Shown: in pieces, positions 19,371 to 28,490 of the stretch
How positions within the stretch are numbered: position 1 is the first letter of the stretch
Layout: each line of letters starts with the position of its first letter
Source of the DNA: Breoghania corrubedonensis
GTDB taxonomy: Bacteria; Pseudomonadota; Alphaproteobacteria; Rhizobiales; Stappiaceae
Direction: 5' to 3'
Assembly (NCBI RefSeq): GCF_003053845.1
Contig: NZ_QAYG01000010.1
Span: forward strand, 62,001-126,000
Length of the DNA stretch: 64,000 nt
Made by a program: the position numbers and the translations under genes
Notes under the pieces: model-generated
Told to the model about the DNA's origin: nothing
Databases searched by the model: none
Seen by the model: only the letters and a program-made list of their open reading frames with translations

Positions 19371-19451
19371 GGCCCCTTCGGTATCCACACGCCCCGTCAC
19401 ACGTCCCTATCGGGCAGCGATCTCCGACTGCGAAGTCGCTGCCCCCTGATC

Positions 19452-19485
19452 TTGTCACAAGAGCCCAAATCGGCTGCTGTGACAA
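19452..19485. repeat. TTGTCACA ... TGTGACAA inverted repeat
   Basis: Eight-base perfect arms at 19452-19459 and 19478-19485 are separated by 18 bases, within the leader region of the MBL gene. The arms contain TCACA and TGTGA in the inside-out order compared with a CRP site, so this is more likely a hairpin in the 5' leader or a different operator. Confidence 0.35.
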
Positions 19486-19677
19486 ATTCAAGTTTTGCCT
19501 TTTGCGCCCCGGTCTCCCCAATGAACTGGGCAAGGGCGCCCCGTTCCGCTCCGAAAGCGCCCGTCGGGCAGGGCACTCCCCTCAGTAACGTCTGGTCCCC
19601 GCCTGTGCGCCGGAAACACTTTTCCCGACAGGGTGGGCAACGAACCAACCGTATCATTATCCATTTGAAGCATGCGT

Positions 19678-19719
19678 ATACTAGCATCGCGATGCAACAA
19701 GTCTGTGATCGGGATCACA
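19678..19719 (-). promoter_or_regulatory. consensus CRP site with candidate class II promoter for the MBL/cyclase genes
   Basis: TGTGATCGGGATCACA at 19704-19719 is a perfect match to TGTGA-N6-TCACA, the CRP consensus. On the minus strand a -10-like TAGTAT lies at 19683-19678, putting the site centre about 40 bases upstream of the expected start point, the position of class II CRP activation. It is 93 bases downstream of the cNMP-binding gene's first base of stop (19812) and about 335 bases upstream of the MBL start. The rest of the 441-bp gap (19371-19811) shows no gene. Confidence 0.6.
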
Positions 19720-19811
19720 CCCCGGGCGTTCCCGCATGAGACATCTGAAGGGAAAGCCGCCATTTGCCGTTTATGTGAGCCAGCGCGCGGAGCCGACGCG
19801 TGCTGCACGGT

Positions 19812-20279
19812 CTACCCGGCGGCCTGATCGGCCAGAATTGCGGTCGCAGTACTGAGGTCGCGCGTCGTCTTCTCCAGTCGCTGCGCCAGCGCACGCATAA
19901 CCTCCAACGCCATTTCCGGGAATTCCTTCAACAACTTAAGGAAACTCTCCTTGGAAATTGTCAGGACATCCATATCCGAAACGGCGACCAGCGAGGCGGT
20001 GCGTGGCACATCGCACAGAATTGCGATTTCGCCGACGATATCGTTGGCACCGACCTGAGCGACGACCTGCTCGCCGCTTTCCGTCGTCACCACGACGTCC
20101 GCCTCGCCCTTGAGGATGATGAAGGCGCTATCGCCGCGCTCGCCCTGGCTGCACAAGTGCTCGCCGGAGCGGAAGCAGGTTCGCTCGCTAATGAAAGCGA
20201 GCAACCTCAACTTCTTGGCGTCGATTCCCTTGAACAGGGGAACCCTGCACAAGGTGTCTACTTCACTATCTATCGTCAT
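19812..20279 (-). CDS. stand-alone cyclic nucleotide-binding domain protein
   Basis: The 155-residue protein is one CRP-type cyclic nucleotide-binding domain (residues 10-125) plus a short C-terminal helix; there is no helix-turn-helix and no membrane segment. The phosphate-binding cassette is complete (GEIAIL at 83-88, then PRTASL at 92-97, with Glu84 and Arg93), so it should bind cAMP or cGMP. Such proteins act by contact with a partner. The partner here may be the ABC-like protein encoded 232 bp upstream on the same strand. The intergenic stretch 20280-20511 shows no clear signal. Confidence 0.87.
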   Translation of the reverse strand: MTIDSEVDTLCRVPLFKGIDAKKLRLLAFISERTCFRSGEHLCSQGERGDSAFIILKGEADVVVTTESGEQVVAQVGANDIVGEIAILCDVPRTASLVAVSDMDVLTISKESFLKLLKEFPEMALEVMRALAQRLEKTTRDLSTATAILADQAAG

Positions 20280-20511
20280 GGGCAGACCTCTTGTCGACCA
20301 GTGAGAACCGGTTGCCGACCAGATCGCTTCCGTCCGGAGGCCCCGGGTTCAAGAACGGCCGTTTCGCATTTGAGTGATACCTGATCATCCAGACAACCCA
20401 ACCAATCGGCTCTCATTGGCGTTGCCTGTCGGGCCGAACCATACATGCGTACCGAGGAGTATCCCCGATTGAGACATCGAACTACAGGCATTCGCGATGC
20501 AGTCCGCCGCC

Positions 20512-23139
20512 TCATTGCAGACTTCCTTGTGTCAGCGGTTCCGCTTCCTCGATGCGCGGCCACTGCGGAGCGTTCAGATCCTCCACGCGCCCGTTGTTCA
20601 AGGTCACGCTAAACTCGAACTCCGATCCGACCTGGGGATCATCGCAGCCGAAAAGAAGGGTTCGTCCCTCCATCGCATCGCGGATCGCGTCACGCAGCGT
20701 CCGGTCGTGGGTATTGGCGCCACTCGCTGGCCCGTCGACAATGAGAATATAGGGTTTTTTCAGCAAGGCGCGGGCAAGAGCGACTTTCTCTCTCTGACTG
20801 CCGGTCAGCCGCGAGCCGGCGACACCAACATTGTAATCCAGACCGGCCTTGAGGATTGGCTCGCGCAATTCCATTTCGTCGACCATCTTGCCGATGAAGA
20901 ACTCGATCCTCTCGCGCGCATCGCGCCGATCGCCGCGCGGCTTGCCGAAAATGAGGTTGTCCTCAATAGAGAGCGGGGTCACCCAGGCGCCGCGATCGAA
21001 CAGCACGAACTTTCCGCTCGCGGTGCCGACCCGCTCGTGGAAGGCTTTCCGAGCCTGCACGATCTTCGCCTCGACTTCCTCATCGACCACCCCGAGACGA
21101 TGCTTGGCGGGCACAATCTTCAAGGCGATGCCGATGAGCAGTCGCGCGTCCGCATCGGGCAGTTCGCCGTCGCCCGAAGCGCCCTTGCGCAGGATGCGCT
21201 CGACATCCGGCATCTGGTCGGAACCGATGAAAGAGAAGCTCTCCTGAAGGCTTGATTCCGCAGACAGGCTTCCAAAGAGCTCAACCATGGTTTCAGCCGT
21301 CTTGCGGCCTATGGAAACGAGTTCCGGGTGCAGTCCGCTCTGCTTCAGAAACGCTATGAAGCGTTCGTTCTGGGGGATCTGACCGATGGAGACCGAAGGG
21401 TCTGCGGGCAGGCCAAAAAGCAGGTTTTCGGCGACCGAAGCGCTTCGATTGAAGCGGTCAATGTCCCACAACTCGACCAGGTCCCCGAGTTTCGGATCGG
21501 ATTTCACCCGCTCACCGATCGCCGCACGCAGTCCCAGCATGCGGTCTTTCAAGGCCGCATGGCCGTCGAGACGCGCCTGGAGCCCCATCCGATAGACATC
21601 GTCATCAAGTCCGACTTTCGACAGAACATCGATGGCGCTCTGCTCCAGGGTCTCCCGATCAACGGCGCCCGCAGCCCGATAGTCCTCCCATTCGGCGGAT
21701 ACGTCGAACGGGGAATTCGACGTTACCTCAGCCTCCGTGCGACGGTAAGCAATGTCGGGGAGCGCGCCTTCCACCGCTTCGGCAACGGTCACGGGGCGAT
21801 GGCGCAGGCCGTAGTAGAGATTGTCCCGCAATGTACCGGAGAAGATGTGCGCTCCTGAGGCAACATATCCGATGAGCCTGCCCAGAGTGGCCGCGGCCAG
21901 AGCGTCAATGTTGCGTCCACCGATCTCCACCCGGCCGCTATCGGGCGTGAGCAATCCCGCGGCGAGCAGCAGAACCTCCGATCGCCCGGACCGATCGTCT
22001 CCAACGACCGCACAATGGGCGCCTAGCGGCACTTCCATCGTCACCGCCTGCGCCTCGGGACGGCCACCCCCTTCGGAGAACGAGACGGAGGTCATGGCGA
22101 GCGGTCCAGCCAGTTTCACCACTTCGTCGCTCGTCAGCCGCTCCAACGGATAGAGATCAGGCAGATCGAAGTTCTCGATCACGGTCTGGTACTTGACGCT
22201 GCAATCGGCCTGGGTCTGGTAGTAGGCAAGGAGTTCCTTCCAGGGGCCGGCCAGATCCTTGTAGGCCGCCAGCACCGCCACCAGGGCACCGAAGCTGATA
22301 TTGCCCTGGATGACCAGATATCCGCCGATGGAATAGAAAAAGAAGGGAGTGAGCTGGTTGATCAAGTTATTGATGAACTTGATCATATACTTGCGCTTGA
22401 AGATCTCGTAGCGGATCGTGAAATTGGTGTGCAACCGGTTTGACAGATCCGCCAGATGCCACGCGGAGGTGTCGTTGGCGTGAATTTCGTTCACGCCGTT
22501 GATACCCTCGCCCACCCTGTCGGCAATGGAGCGCACGTTACGTACCCGCTGGCGCGCCAGCACGACCACCCGGCGCTGCAGCTTCGGGATCAGGTATCCC
22601 TGAACCGGGTAGAGCGCGACCGCCGCAAGGCCGAGAAGCGGATCCTGCACGAATATGAAGGAGAGATAGACCAGCAGCGTACCGCCCTGAAACGCCGGAA
22701 CGGCAATCGCATCGCCGATGAACCCGCCAAGGTCCTCAACCTCCGACGTGATCATCGGAATGATCTCGCTCGATGAGACCCGACGGAACTGCGGCAGACG
22801 AAACCGCAAGACGCGCTGGAACAGCTCGTAACGCAGCCGCCGCAGCATCCGCTCGCCCGTCAGCCCCTTGTAGACGTTGAGCGTGTACTTTACGCCATTG
22901 TTGAGAATAACAAGCCCAAGAAAAGCGAAGCATAAAACAAGCAGATATGGGATCTGATCCAGATCGAATCCGGCCACATTGCGCGGGAAGCTTTTTCCTT
23001 GAATGGCATCGTTCACAATGAGCTTTGGCAATTCAAGCATGATATAGAGCAGCGGGAAAGAGAGTGTCGTGATCAACATGATCACGACCTGCTGCCTTTT
23101 GCTGTAGTTCCAAATGAAGCGGAACAGACTGCTTTCCAT
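20512..23139 (-). CDS. ABC exporter-like protein with degenerate NBD and large insertion
   Basis: The 875-residue protein has a normal exporter membrane domain (residues 1-330, six helices), then a nucleotide-binding domain whose key residues are changed. Walker A is GDDRSGRS (380-387) with Arg386 for the lysine. The Q-loop Gln is absent (Ser428). Walker B is ILIVDG with Gly803 for the catalytic Glu. The switch His is missing (Cys832-Asp833). Signature LTGSQ (778-782) and Asp802 remain. Walker A and signature are 390 residues apart, versus roughly 100-110 usually. The extra part holds two further copies of the post-Q-loop 'S..DNL.FG' motif (566-576, 723-732) besides the standard one (434-444). 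It is likely a poor or non-hydrolysing ATPase, perhaps a membrane sensor or scaffold. Confidence 0.85.
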   Translation of the reverse strand: MESSLFRFIWNYSKRQQVVIMLITTLSFPLLYIMLELPKLIVNDAIQGKSFPRNVAGFDLDQIPYLLVLCFAFLGLVILNNGVKYTLNVYKGLTGERMLRRLRYELFQRVLRFRLPQFRRVSSSEIIPMITSEVEDLGGFIGDAIAVPAFQGGTLLVYLSFIFVQDPLLGLAAVALYPVQGYLIPKLQRRVVVLARQRVRNVRSIADRVGEGINGVNEIHANDTSAWHLADLSNRLHTNFTIRYEIFKRKYMIKFINNLINQLTPFFFYSIGGYLVIQGNISFGALVAVLAAYKDLAGPWKELLAYYQTQADCSVKYQTVIENFDLPDLYPLERLTSDEVVKLAGPLAMTSVSFSEGGGRPEAQAVTMEVPLGAHCAVVGDDRSGRSEVLLLAAGLLTPDSGRVEIGGRNIDALAAATLGRLIGYVASGAHIFSGTLRDNLYYGLRHRPVTVAEAVEGALPDIAYRRTEAEVTSNSPFDVSAEWEDYRAAGAVDRETLEQSAIDVLSKVGLDDDVYRMGLQARLDGHAALKDRMLGLRAAIGERVKSDPKLGDLVELWDIDRFNRSASVAENLLFGLPADPSVSIGQIPQNERFIAFLKQSGLHPELVSIGRKTAETMVELFGSLSAESSLQESFSFIGSDQMPDVERILRKGASGDGELPDADARLLIGIALKIVPAKHRLGVVDEEVEAKIVQARKAFHERVGTASGKFVLFDRGAWVTPLSIEDNLIFGKPRGDRRDARERIEFFIGKMVDEMELREPILKAGLDYNVGVAGSRLTGSQREKVALARALLKKPYILIVDGPASGANTHDRTLRDAIRDAMEGRTLLFGCDDPQVGSEFEFSVTLNNGRVEDLNAPQWPRIEEAEPLTQGSLQ

Positions 23140-23701
23140 AGGTGCAACCTAGAAATAAATAGTAGTTTTCGCCGGATTTCGGCACGATCGACTGACGGAT
23201 GACACGACAGCATAACGGGCGGATACCGCCTATCATAGTTCTGGACGCAAAACAGATGGCTGGTCTAGAGTGAAATCGAACCTTGGAACGCAGGTCGCGG
23301 TGAAGTGATCCATGCTTCCCGCCACGCACGCAAGACAGTTCGGACTGACGACATCGCACTTCTGGCGATGTGCCCGGGTTCGGTGGTTGCGCTGTTCCTT
23401 CGCGATGGCTACAGGTTGACTGGAAATCAAAGAAAACGGCGGCTTGCTGTCACGAACGGACCGGAGTATCCCGACAACGTGCCCCATTTGGGCGAACCTG
23501 GTTTATTCGGGAGCAATCGGTTTTATCCAGGGGAACGACGCAGACCGGCTTCATGCGATAATGACGTTTGTTCGGGGCGCAGTTTTGGCGCGGAATGCTT
23601 GCGCAGGCGATCTCCCAGCATCCGGCTTACGAGTTTTTCTGACATTACCCCTGCAAATCGTCTGCCCGTCCGGGCTTCTCAACCTTACTAACGGGCATCC
23701 G
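23140..23701. other. 562-bp divergent intergenic region
   Basis: This gap separates the ABC-like gene (minus) from the glycosyltransferase operon (plus) and must hold both promoters. A GGCGG-ATA-CCGCC dyad lies at 23218-23230, about 80 bases upstream of the ABC-like start. Open frames here have no ribosome binding site or family likeness. I see no RNA gene or clear promoter hexamers. Confidence 0.5.
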
Positions 23702-24916
23702 ATGCTGACCGAAAAGCCGAAGATTCTCATCTACAGCCACGATTCCTTCGGCCTTGGCCACCTGCGCCGCTGTCGCGCCATTGCGCATTCGCTGGTCGGC
23801 CAGATCAGCGAATTGTCGGTTCTGATCCTGTCCGGTTCGCCGATCATCGGCAGTTTCGATTTTCGCGCACGTGTCGATTTCGTTCGCATTCCCGGCGTCA
23901 TCAAGCTCCGCAACGGGGAATACACCTCACTCAACCTGCACATCGACATCGAGCACACGCTGGCGATCCGCTCCTCAATCATCGAGCACACGGCTCAAGT
24001 CTACAATCCGGACATCTTCATCGTCGACAAGGAGCCGACGGGGCTTCGCGGAGAAGTGCTGCCGACGCTTGAAACGCTGAAGGCGGCTGGCACGCGGCTT
24101 GTTCTCGGCCTTCGCGATGTGATGGATGATCCCGACACGTTGCGGGAGGAATGGGAGCGCAAGAACGTCACCCCGGCGCTTGTCGATCTCTATGACGAGA
24201 TCTGGATTTACGGCCAGCCGAACATTCACGACCCGTTGGCAGGCATCGGTATGCCGCAGGCCGTGCACGACAAGACGCTCTACACGGGCTACCTGCGCCG
24301 CGACCTGCCGCGCGCGCAGCGACCGATGGAGCATTTCGGCTTTTCCGAGGATCCTTTCATCCTCGTCACGCCGGGCGGCGGCGGGGATGGCGAGGAAATA
24401 GTCGACTGGGTGCTGAGGGCCTATGAGGCACACCGGGCATCGCTGCTGCCAGCCCTGATCGTCCTCGGTCCCTTCATGGCGCCGGAGGCGCAGGCGCAAT
24501 TCATGACCAGGGCCGAAACGCTCGATGACATTCACATCATAGACTTCACACCGCAGATCGAGCCTTACCTCGATCGCGCCACCGCTGTGGTCGCCATGGG
24601 TGGGTACAACACCTTCTGCGAGATCCTGTCCTTCGACAAGCCAACCCTGCTGGTACCGCGCATCGAGCCACGGCGCGAACAGGCGATCCGCGCGAGCCGC
24701 GCTCAGGCGAACGGTCTGGCAAATGTGTTGCCGATCGATTCCTACCCGAATATCGATCTGATGACGGAAGCGCTTGTCGCCCTGCCCTCAGCCAGTCCGC
24801 CTTCGGCCGCAAGCCTGAACGGCCTTCTGGACGGGCTCACCGCGATCAATCTCAGGGTTCGGCAGATTCTCTGCGCCGAGGACGACGAGGAAGAAGAAAA
24901 ATCAGCGCTCGGCTGA
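23702..24916 (+). CDS. MurG-like glycosyltransferase (COG4671-type), gene 1 of cluster
   Basis: The 404-residue protein starts at the ATG at 23702 (MLTEKPKILIYSHD); the open frame to 23444 is not used. It is a GT-B protein: the N-terminal half has the GLGHLRRCRAIAHSL motif (donor or acceptor loop, residues 17-31), and the C-terminal half has PGGGGDGEE, then MGGYNTFCEIL and PRIEPRREQAIRA, matching the nucleotide-sugar site of MurG/GT28 enzymes. The tail is very acidic (EDDEEEE). It transfers a sugar to an unknown cytoplasmic acceptor. It opens a five-gene operon of glycosyltransferases and a deacetylase-like gene. Confidence 0.83.
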   Translation: MLTEKPKILIYSHDSFGLGHLRRCRAIAHSLVGQISELSVLILSGSPIIGSFDFRARVDFVRIPGVIKLRNGEYTSLNLHIDIEHTLAIRSSIIEHTAQVYNPDIFIVDKEPTGLRGEVLPTLETLKAAGTRLVLGLRDVMDDPDTLREEWERKNVTPALVDLYDEIWIYGQPNIHDPLAGIGMPQAVHDKTLYTGYLRRDLPRAQRPMEHFGFSEDPFILVTPGGGGDGEEIVDWVLRAYEAHRASLLPALIVLGPFMAPEAQAQFMTRAETLDDIHIIDFTPQIEPYLDRATAVVAMGGYNTFCEILSFDKPTLLVPRIEPRREQAIRASRAQANGLANVLPIDSYPNIDLMTEALVALPSASPPSAASLNGLLDGLTAINLRVRQILCAEDDEEEEKSALG

Positions 24917-24965
24917 CGCAAGATCGCACAGACATCTGGAAAATCTAATTTCACCGGAGCATCCG

Positions 24966-26201
24966 ATGCCGCGCATCGCCGTCGTCGTGAAAGGCTATCC
25001 CCGCCTGTCGGAAACCTTCATCGCACAGGAAATCCTCGGGCTGGAACAGCGCGGCGTGAAGCAGCTCATCGTCTCGCTGCGCCACCCCACCGATCCGCAC
25101 CTGCATGACCTGCACCGCGAGATTTCAGCCGACGTCCTTTATCTTCCCGAATACCTCAAGGACGATCCCGGCCGCGTGGCCAAGGCGCGGCGCTGGGCGG
25201 AAACGCAGCCGGGTTTTGCCGCCGCGCGCGCGGCTTTCGAGGCGGATCTCGCTCACGAGCGCAGCGCCAATCGCTACCGCCGCTTCGGGCAGGCCTGTGT
25301 CTTTGCGCACGAGTTGCCGGCCGACATTACGTGGCTTCACACCCATTATCTGCACACTCCCGCCTCCGTCACCCGCTACGCGGCACTGATCCTCGGCATG
25401 CCGTGGTCGTTTTCCGCCCACGCCAAGGATATCTGGACGTCTGCGGACTGGGAGTTGAAGGCAAAGCTCAAAGACGCCGCCTGGGGGGTGACCTGCACGA
25501 AGGTCAACGCCGAGCACCTGAACCGGCTCGCCGGCCGTACCGATGCTGTTGAGCTCGTCTATCACGGGCTCGATTTCTCACGTTTCCCCAAACCGCCGGT
25601 AGCGAGAGCGGCGCGCGACGGATCGGGAGAACCGGTCAGGATCCTCTCCGTCGGACGACTGGTGGAGAAGAAGGGCTATGACGACCTCATCGCCGCGCTC
25701 GCGCTCTTGCCGAAGGATCTCGCCTGGCGGTTCGACCATATTGGCGGCGGCGCGCTCAAGGACCGTTTGCAAGCAAGCGCGCAGAAGGCCGGCATAGCGG
25801 AGCGGATCGTCTGGCACGGCGCGCAAGCGCGCGAAGCCGTCATCAAGGCTTGCGAAGAGGCGGATCTGTTCACATTGCCCTCGCGGATCGCGAAATCCGG
25901 GGACCGCGACGGCCTGCCGAACGTGTTGATGGAGGCGCAGTCGCTCGGCTTGTGCTGCCTCTCGACGCGCGTCTCCGCGATCCCCGAGTTGATCGAGGAT
26001 GAGAGGACCGGAGTTCTCGTTCCCCCGCACGATCCGGTAGCTCTTTCCAGAGCCCTTGACGCGCTCATCCGCGATCCGGCAAGGCGTGCGCGTCTGGGCA
26101 CGGCGGCGGCCGGCGACGTGCGCAGACGCTTTTCGTCAACGCCCGGCATCGACCGGCTGGCGGAGAAGCTCAAGCCCTCAGCACGCCACGCGGCCGAGTG
26201 A
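24966..26201 (+). CDS. GT4 glycosyltransferase, colanic-acid WcaL-like
   Basis: The 411-residue protein is a GT-B retaining glycosyltransferase of family GT4. The N-terminus (KGYPRLSETFIAQEILGLE) is typical of WcaL/AmsK-type enzymes that build exopolysaccharide repeat units. The C-terminal donor site has VGRLVEKKGYDDLI, and LPSRIAKSGDRDGLPNVLME with the conserved E...E region near residues 305-320. It acts on the cytoplasmic face of the membrane. It is 49 bp after the first glycosyltransferase gene and 7 bp before the next one, so co-transcription is likely. Confidence 0.88.
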   Translation: MPRIAVVVKGYPRLSETFIAQEILGLEQRGVKQLIVSLRHPTDPHLHDLHREISADVLYLPEYLKDDPGRVAKARRWAETQPGFAAARAAFEADLAHERSANRYRRFGQACVFAHELPADITWLHTHYLHTPASVTRYAALILGMPWSFSAHAKDIWTSADWELKAKLKDAAWGVTCTKVNAEHLNRLAGRTDAVELVYHGLDFSRFPKPPVARAARDGSGEPVRILSVGRLVEKKGYDDLIAALALLPKDLAWRFDHIGGGALKDRLQASAQKAGIAERIVWHGAQAREAVIKACEEADLFTLPSRIAKSGDRDGLPNVLMEAQSLGLCCLSTRVSAIPELIEDERTGVLVPPHDPVALSRALDALIRDPARRARLGTAAAGDVRRRFSSTPGIDRLAEKLKPSARHAAE

Positions 26202-26208
26202 AATCGCG

Positions 26209-27342
26209 ATGAAGATCGCCTTTTACGCACCGCTGAAGCCGCTCGACAGCCCCGTGCCATCCGGCGACCGTCAGATGGGCCGTCTGATCGTGCGTGCGCT
26301 GGAGGCCGCCGGACACGAGGTGATCCAGCCGAGCCGGTTGCGGCTCTGGCTCAAGGAAGGCAGCGTGGAGGCGCAAAAGGAGAAGGAACGCGCCGCCCGC
26401 GACGAAGCACGAGCGCTGGTCGCCCGTTTCGCGAACGAGGGCGCGCCCGAGCTGTGGCTGACCTATCATCTCTATCACAAGGCACCGGACTGGCTGGGAA
26501 CGAGCGTCGCCGACGCTCTCGACATTCCCTATGTCGCGATGGAAGCGAGCCGGGCGGTGAAGAGGCGCGAGGGTCCATGGTCCTATGGCTTTGCCGCTGC
26601 CGATACCATGATCGCGTGCGCAGACACCGTTATCGCCTGCCACAGGCAAGACGCAGCTGGGCTGTGCGCAATCGTGCCACCGGAACGGCTGACGATCCTG
26701 CCGCCCTTCATCGATGCCGCACCTTTCGCAGATGTGGAGAATGAGCCCCGCTCCGACGGCCCGGTGAGGCTCGTCACGGTCGCGATGATGCGTTCCGGCG
26801 ACAAGATGGCCTCCTATCGCGTCCTCGCCGAAGCGCTTGCCGAGATAAGGGATCTCGATTGGCGGTTGCGGCTTGTCGGTGACGGAGAGATGCGCGAGGA
26901 GGTTCTCGCCATTCTGCCGTTGGAGCGCGTCGACTGGTTTGGACAGCTTGCCCCCGGACAGATCGCGAGCGCCTATGCAGGCGCCGATCTCTTCGTCTGG
27001 CCGGCGGTTCACGAAGCCTACGGCCTCGTCTTCCTTGAAGCCCAGGCGTCGGGCCTTCCCGTTGTGGGGGGCGCGACGGGGGGCGTTCCGGATATCGTGC
27101 GCACCGGTGAAACGGGCTGGCTCGCTCCGGTTGGCGATGGCATTGCCCTTGCCGAAACACTGAGGCAGGCGCTTGCTCGACCAGACCAATTGGCGGTAAT
27201 GGGCACCAGGGCGCGTGCCCATGTGCTTGAAAACCACGACATCGGATCGGCGTCGGTGCGGCTCGATGCCATCGTCAGTCGAACGCGGGCCAGTTTTCGG
27301 GGGAGAAACGAGCGATCGTGCAAACAACACCAACCGTCGTGA
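26209..27342 (+). CDS. GT4 glycosyltransferase
   Basis: The 377-residue protein starts at the ATG at 26209, seven bases after the previous stop; the frame overlaps upstream but that part is not coding. It is a GT-B protein with an N-terminal SGDRQMGRLIVRALEAAGHEV segment and a GT4 C-terminal donor domain (VAMMRSGDKMASYRVL, LFVWPAVHEAYGLVFLEAQ with the E-x7-E pattern, then GLPVVGGATGGVPDIV). Many family members use UDP- or GDP-sugars. The 3' end overlaps the next gene by 25 bases, which supports translational coupling. Confidence 0.87.
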   Translation: MKIAFYAPLKPLDSPVPSGDRQMGRLIVRALEAAGHEVIQPSRLRLWLKEGSVEAQKEKERAARDEARALVARFANEGAPELWLTYHLYHKAPDWLGTSVADALDIPYVAMEASRAVKRREGPWSYGFAAADTMIACADTVIACHRQDAAGLCAIVPPERLTILPPFIDAAPFADVENEPRSDGPVRLVTVAMMRSGDKMASYRVLAEALAEIRDLDWRLRLVGDGEMREEVLAILPLERVDWFGQLAPGQIASAYAGADLFVWPAVHEAYGLVFLEAQASGLPVVGGATGGVPDIVRTGETGWLAPVGDGIALAETLRQALARPDQLAVMGTRARAHVLENHDIGSASVRLDAIVSRTRASFRGRNERSCKQHQPS

Positions 27343-28490
27343 CCCCGAGCGTTCTGATCTACGTCCAGCACCTGCTCGGTACCGGCCATGTCGTACGGGC
27401 CGCAGCCATTGGCCGGGCGTTGCGCCGACGCGGTTGCGCCGTGACGATGGTGTGCGGCAACACCCCGCCACCGACACTCGATACTGACGGCCTGACGATC
27501 ATCGCCCTGCCGCCCGTGCGTGCCAGTGACGCGACGTTCCAGGAACTGATCGACGAGCACGGCGAACCGATCACCGATCAATGGAAGGACCGGCGGCGCG
27601 AGCGCCTGCTTGAGGTGTTCGATGCCTGTCAGCCGGACATCCTGCTCACCGAAACCTACCCCTTCGGCCGCCGTCAGCTCGCCTTCGAATTGAAGCCACT
27701 GATGGAAAAAGCCCGCGCACGCGCCGGAACGCGTCTCATTGCGGGGTCGGTGCGCGACATCCTCGTGCCCAAGGCAGACCGGCGCAAGGAAGAGGAGATG
27801 GCGGAGACGGCGTTGCGCTATTTCGACCTCATTCTCGTTCATTCCGATCCCGGGATGGTGAAACTGGATGACAGCTTCCCCTTCGCGCATCGGGTCGCCC
27901 ATCTCGTTACCTATACGGGCTACGTCTATCTGGCCAACCGCGCGGAACCGTCTCCGCTTGAGGGAATAGACGAGGTGATCGTTTCCTGTGGCGGCGGGGT
28001 CGGCGCCCTTCACCTGCTGCGATGCGCGCTGAACGCCCGGTCCCTTTCGACGCGCGCGGGCGGCGCAACCTGGCGGCTTCTGGTCGGACATCACCTCGAT
28101 GAGGCGGTTTTCTCATCGCTCGTCTCGGCCAATGGTGACGGTGTCATCGTGGAACGTGCCCGGCCCGATTTTCCCCGCCTTCTTGACCGCGCCCGCCTCT
28201 CGATCAGTCAGGCGGGCTACAATACCACGCTCGATGTTCTGGCGTCCGGCGTGCCATCCGTCCTCGTTCCCTTCGCTCAAGAGGGTGAAAGCGAACAGAC
28301 GATGCGCGCGCTGGCGCTTGCCGGCCGCGAACGGGTGATCTGCGTCAAGGAGACGACGCTGACGCCGGACATCCTGGCGCGCGCCGCCGATGCAGCCCTC
28401 GCCCTCCCGCGCGTGGAAAACCCCACCGACATGAACGGGGCCCGGGCTTCCGCCGATACTCTGATCCGCGAATGGGAAAAGCGCCGATGA
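27318..28490 (+). CDS. MurG-like glycosyltransferase (COG4671-type), gene 4 of cluster
   Basis: The 390-residue protein starts at a GTG at 27318 with GGGGGA about 13 bases upstream, overlapping the preceding gene. It is a distant paralogue of the first glycosyltransferase in the cluster: GTGHVVRAAAIGRAL near residue 20, CGGGVGALHLL in the middle, and QAGYNTTLDVLASGVPSVLVP with EGESEQTMRA in the donor site. The two MurG-like enzymes thus flank two GT4 enzymes. Sugar and acceptor are unknown. Its stop codon overlaps the next start as ATGA. Confidence 0.83.
   Translation: MQTTPTVVTPSVLIYVQHLLGTGHVVRAAAIGRALRRRGCAVTMVCGNTPPPTLDTDGLTIIALPPVRASDATFQELIDEHGEPITDQWKDRRRERLLEVFDACQPDILLTETYPFGRRQLAFELKPLMEKARARAGTRLIAGSVRDILVPKADRRKEEEMAETALRYFDLILVHSDPGMVKLDDSFPFAHRVAHLVTYTGYVYLANRAEPSPLEGIDEVIVSCGGGVGALHLLRCALNARSLSTRAGGATWRLLVGHHLDEAVFSSLVSANGDGVIVERARPDFPRLLDRARLSISQAGYNTTLDVLASGVPSVLVPFAQEGESEQTMRALALAGRERVICVKETTLTPDILARAADAALALPRVENPTDMNGARASADTLIREWEKRR

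Noticed and set aside
23305-23691. A possible 128-residue protein in the gap before the glycosyltransferase operon
   Set aside because: No ribosome binding site, no hydrophobic or domain pattern, and two other frames are open in the same stretch.
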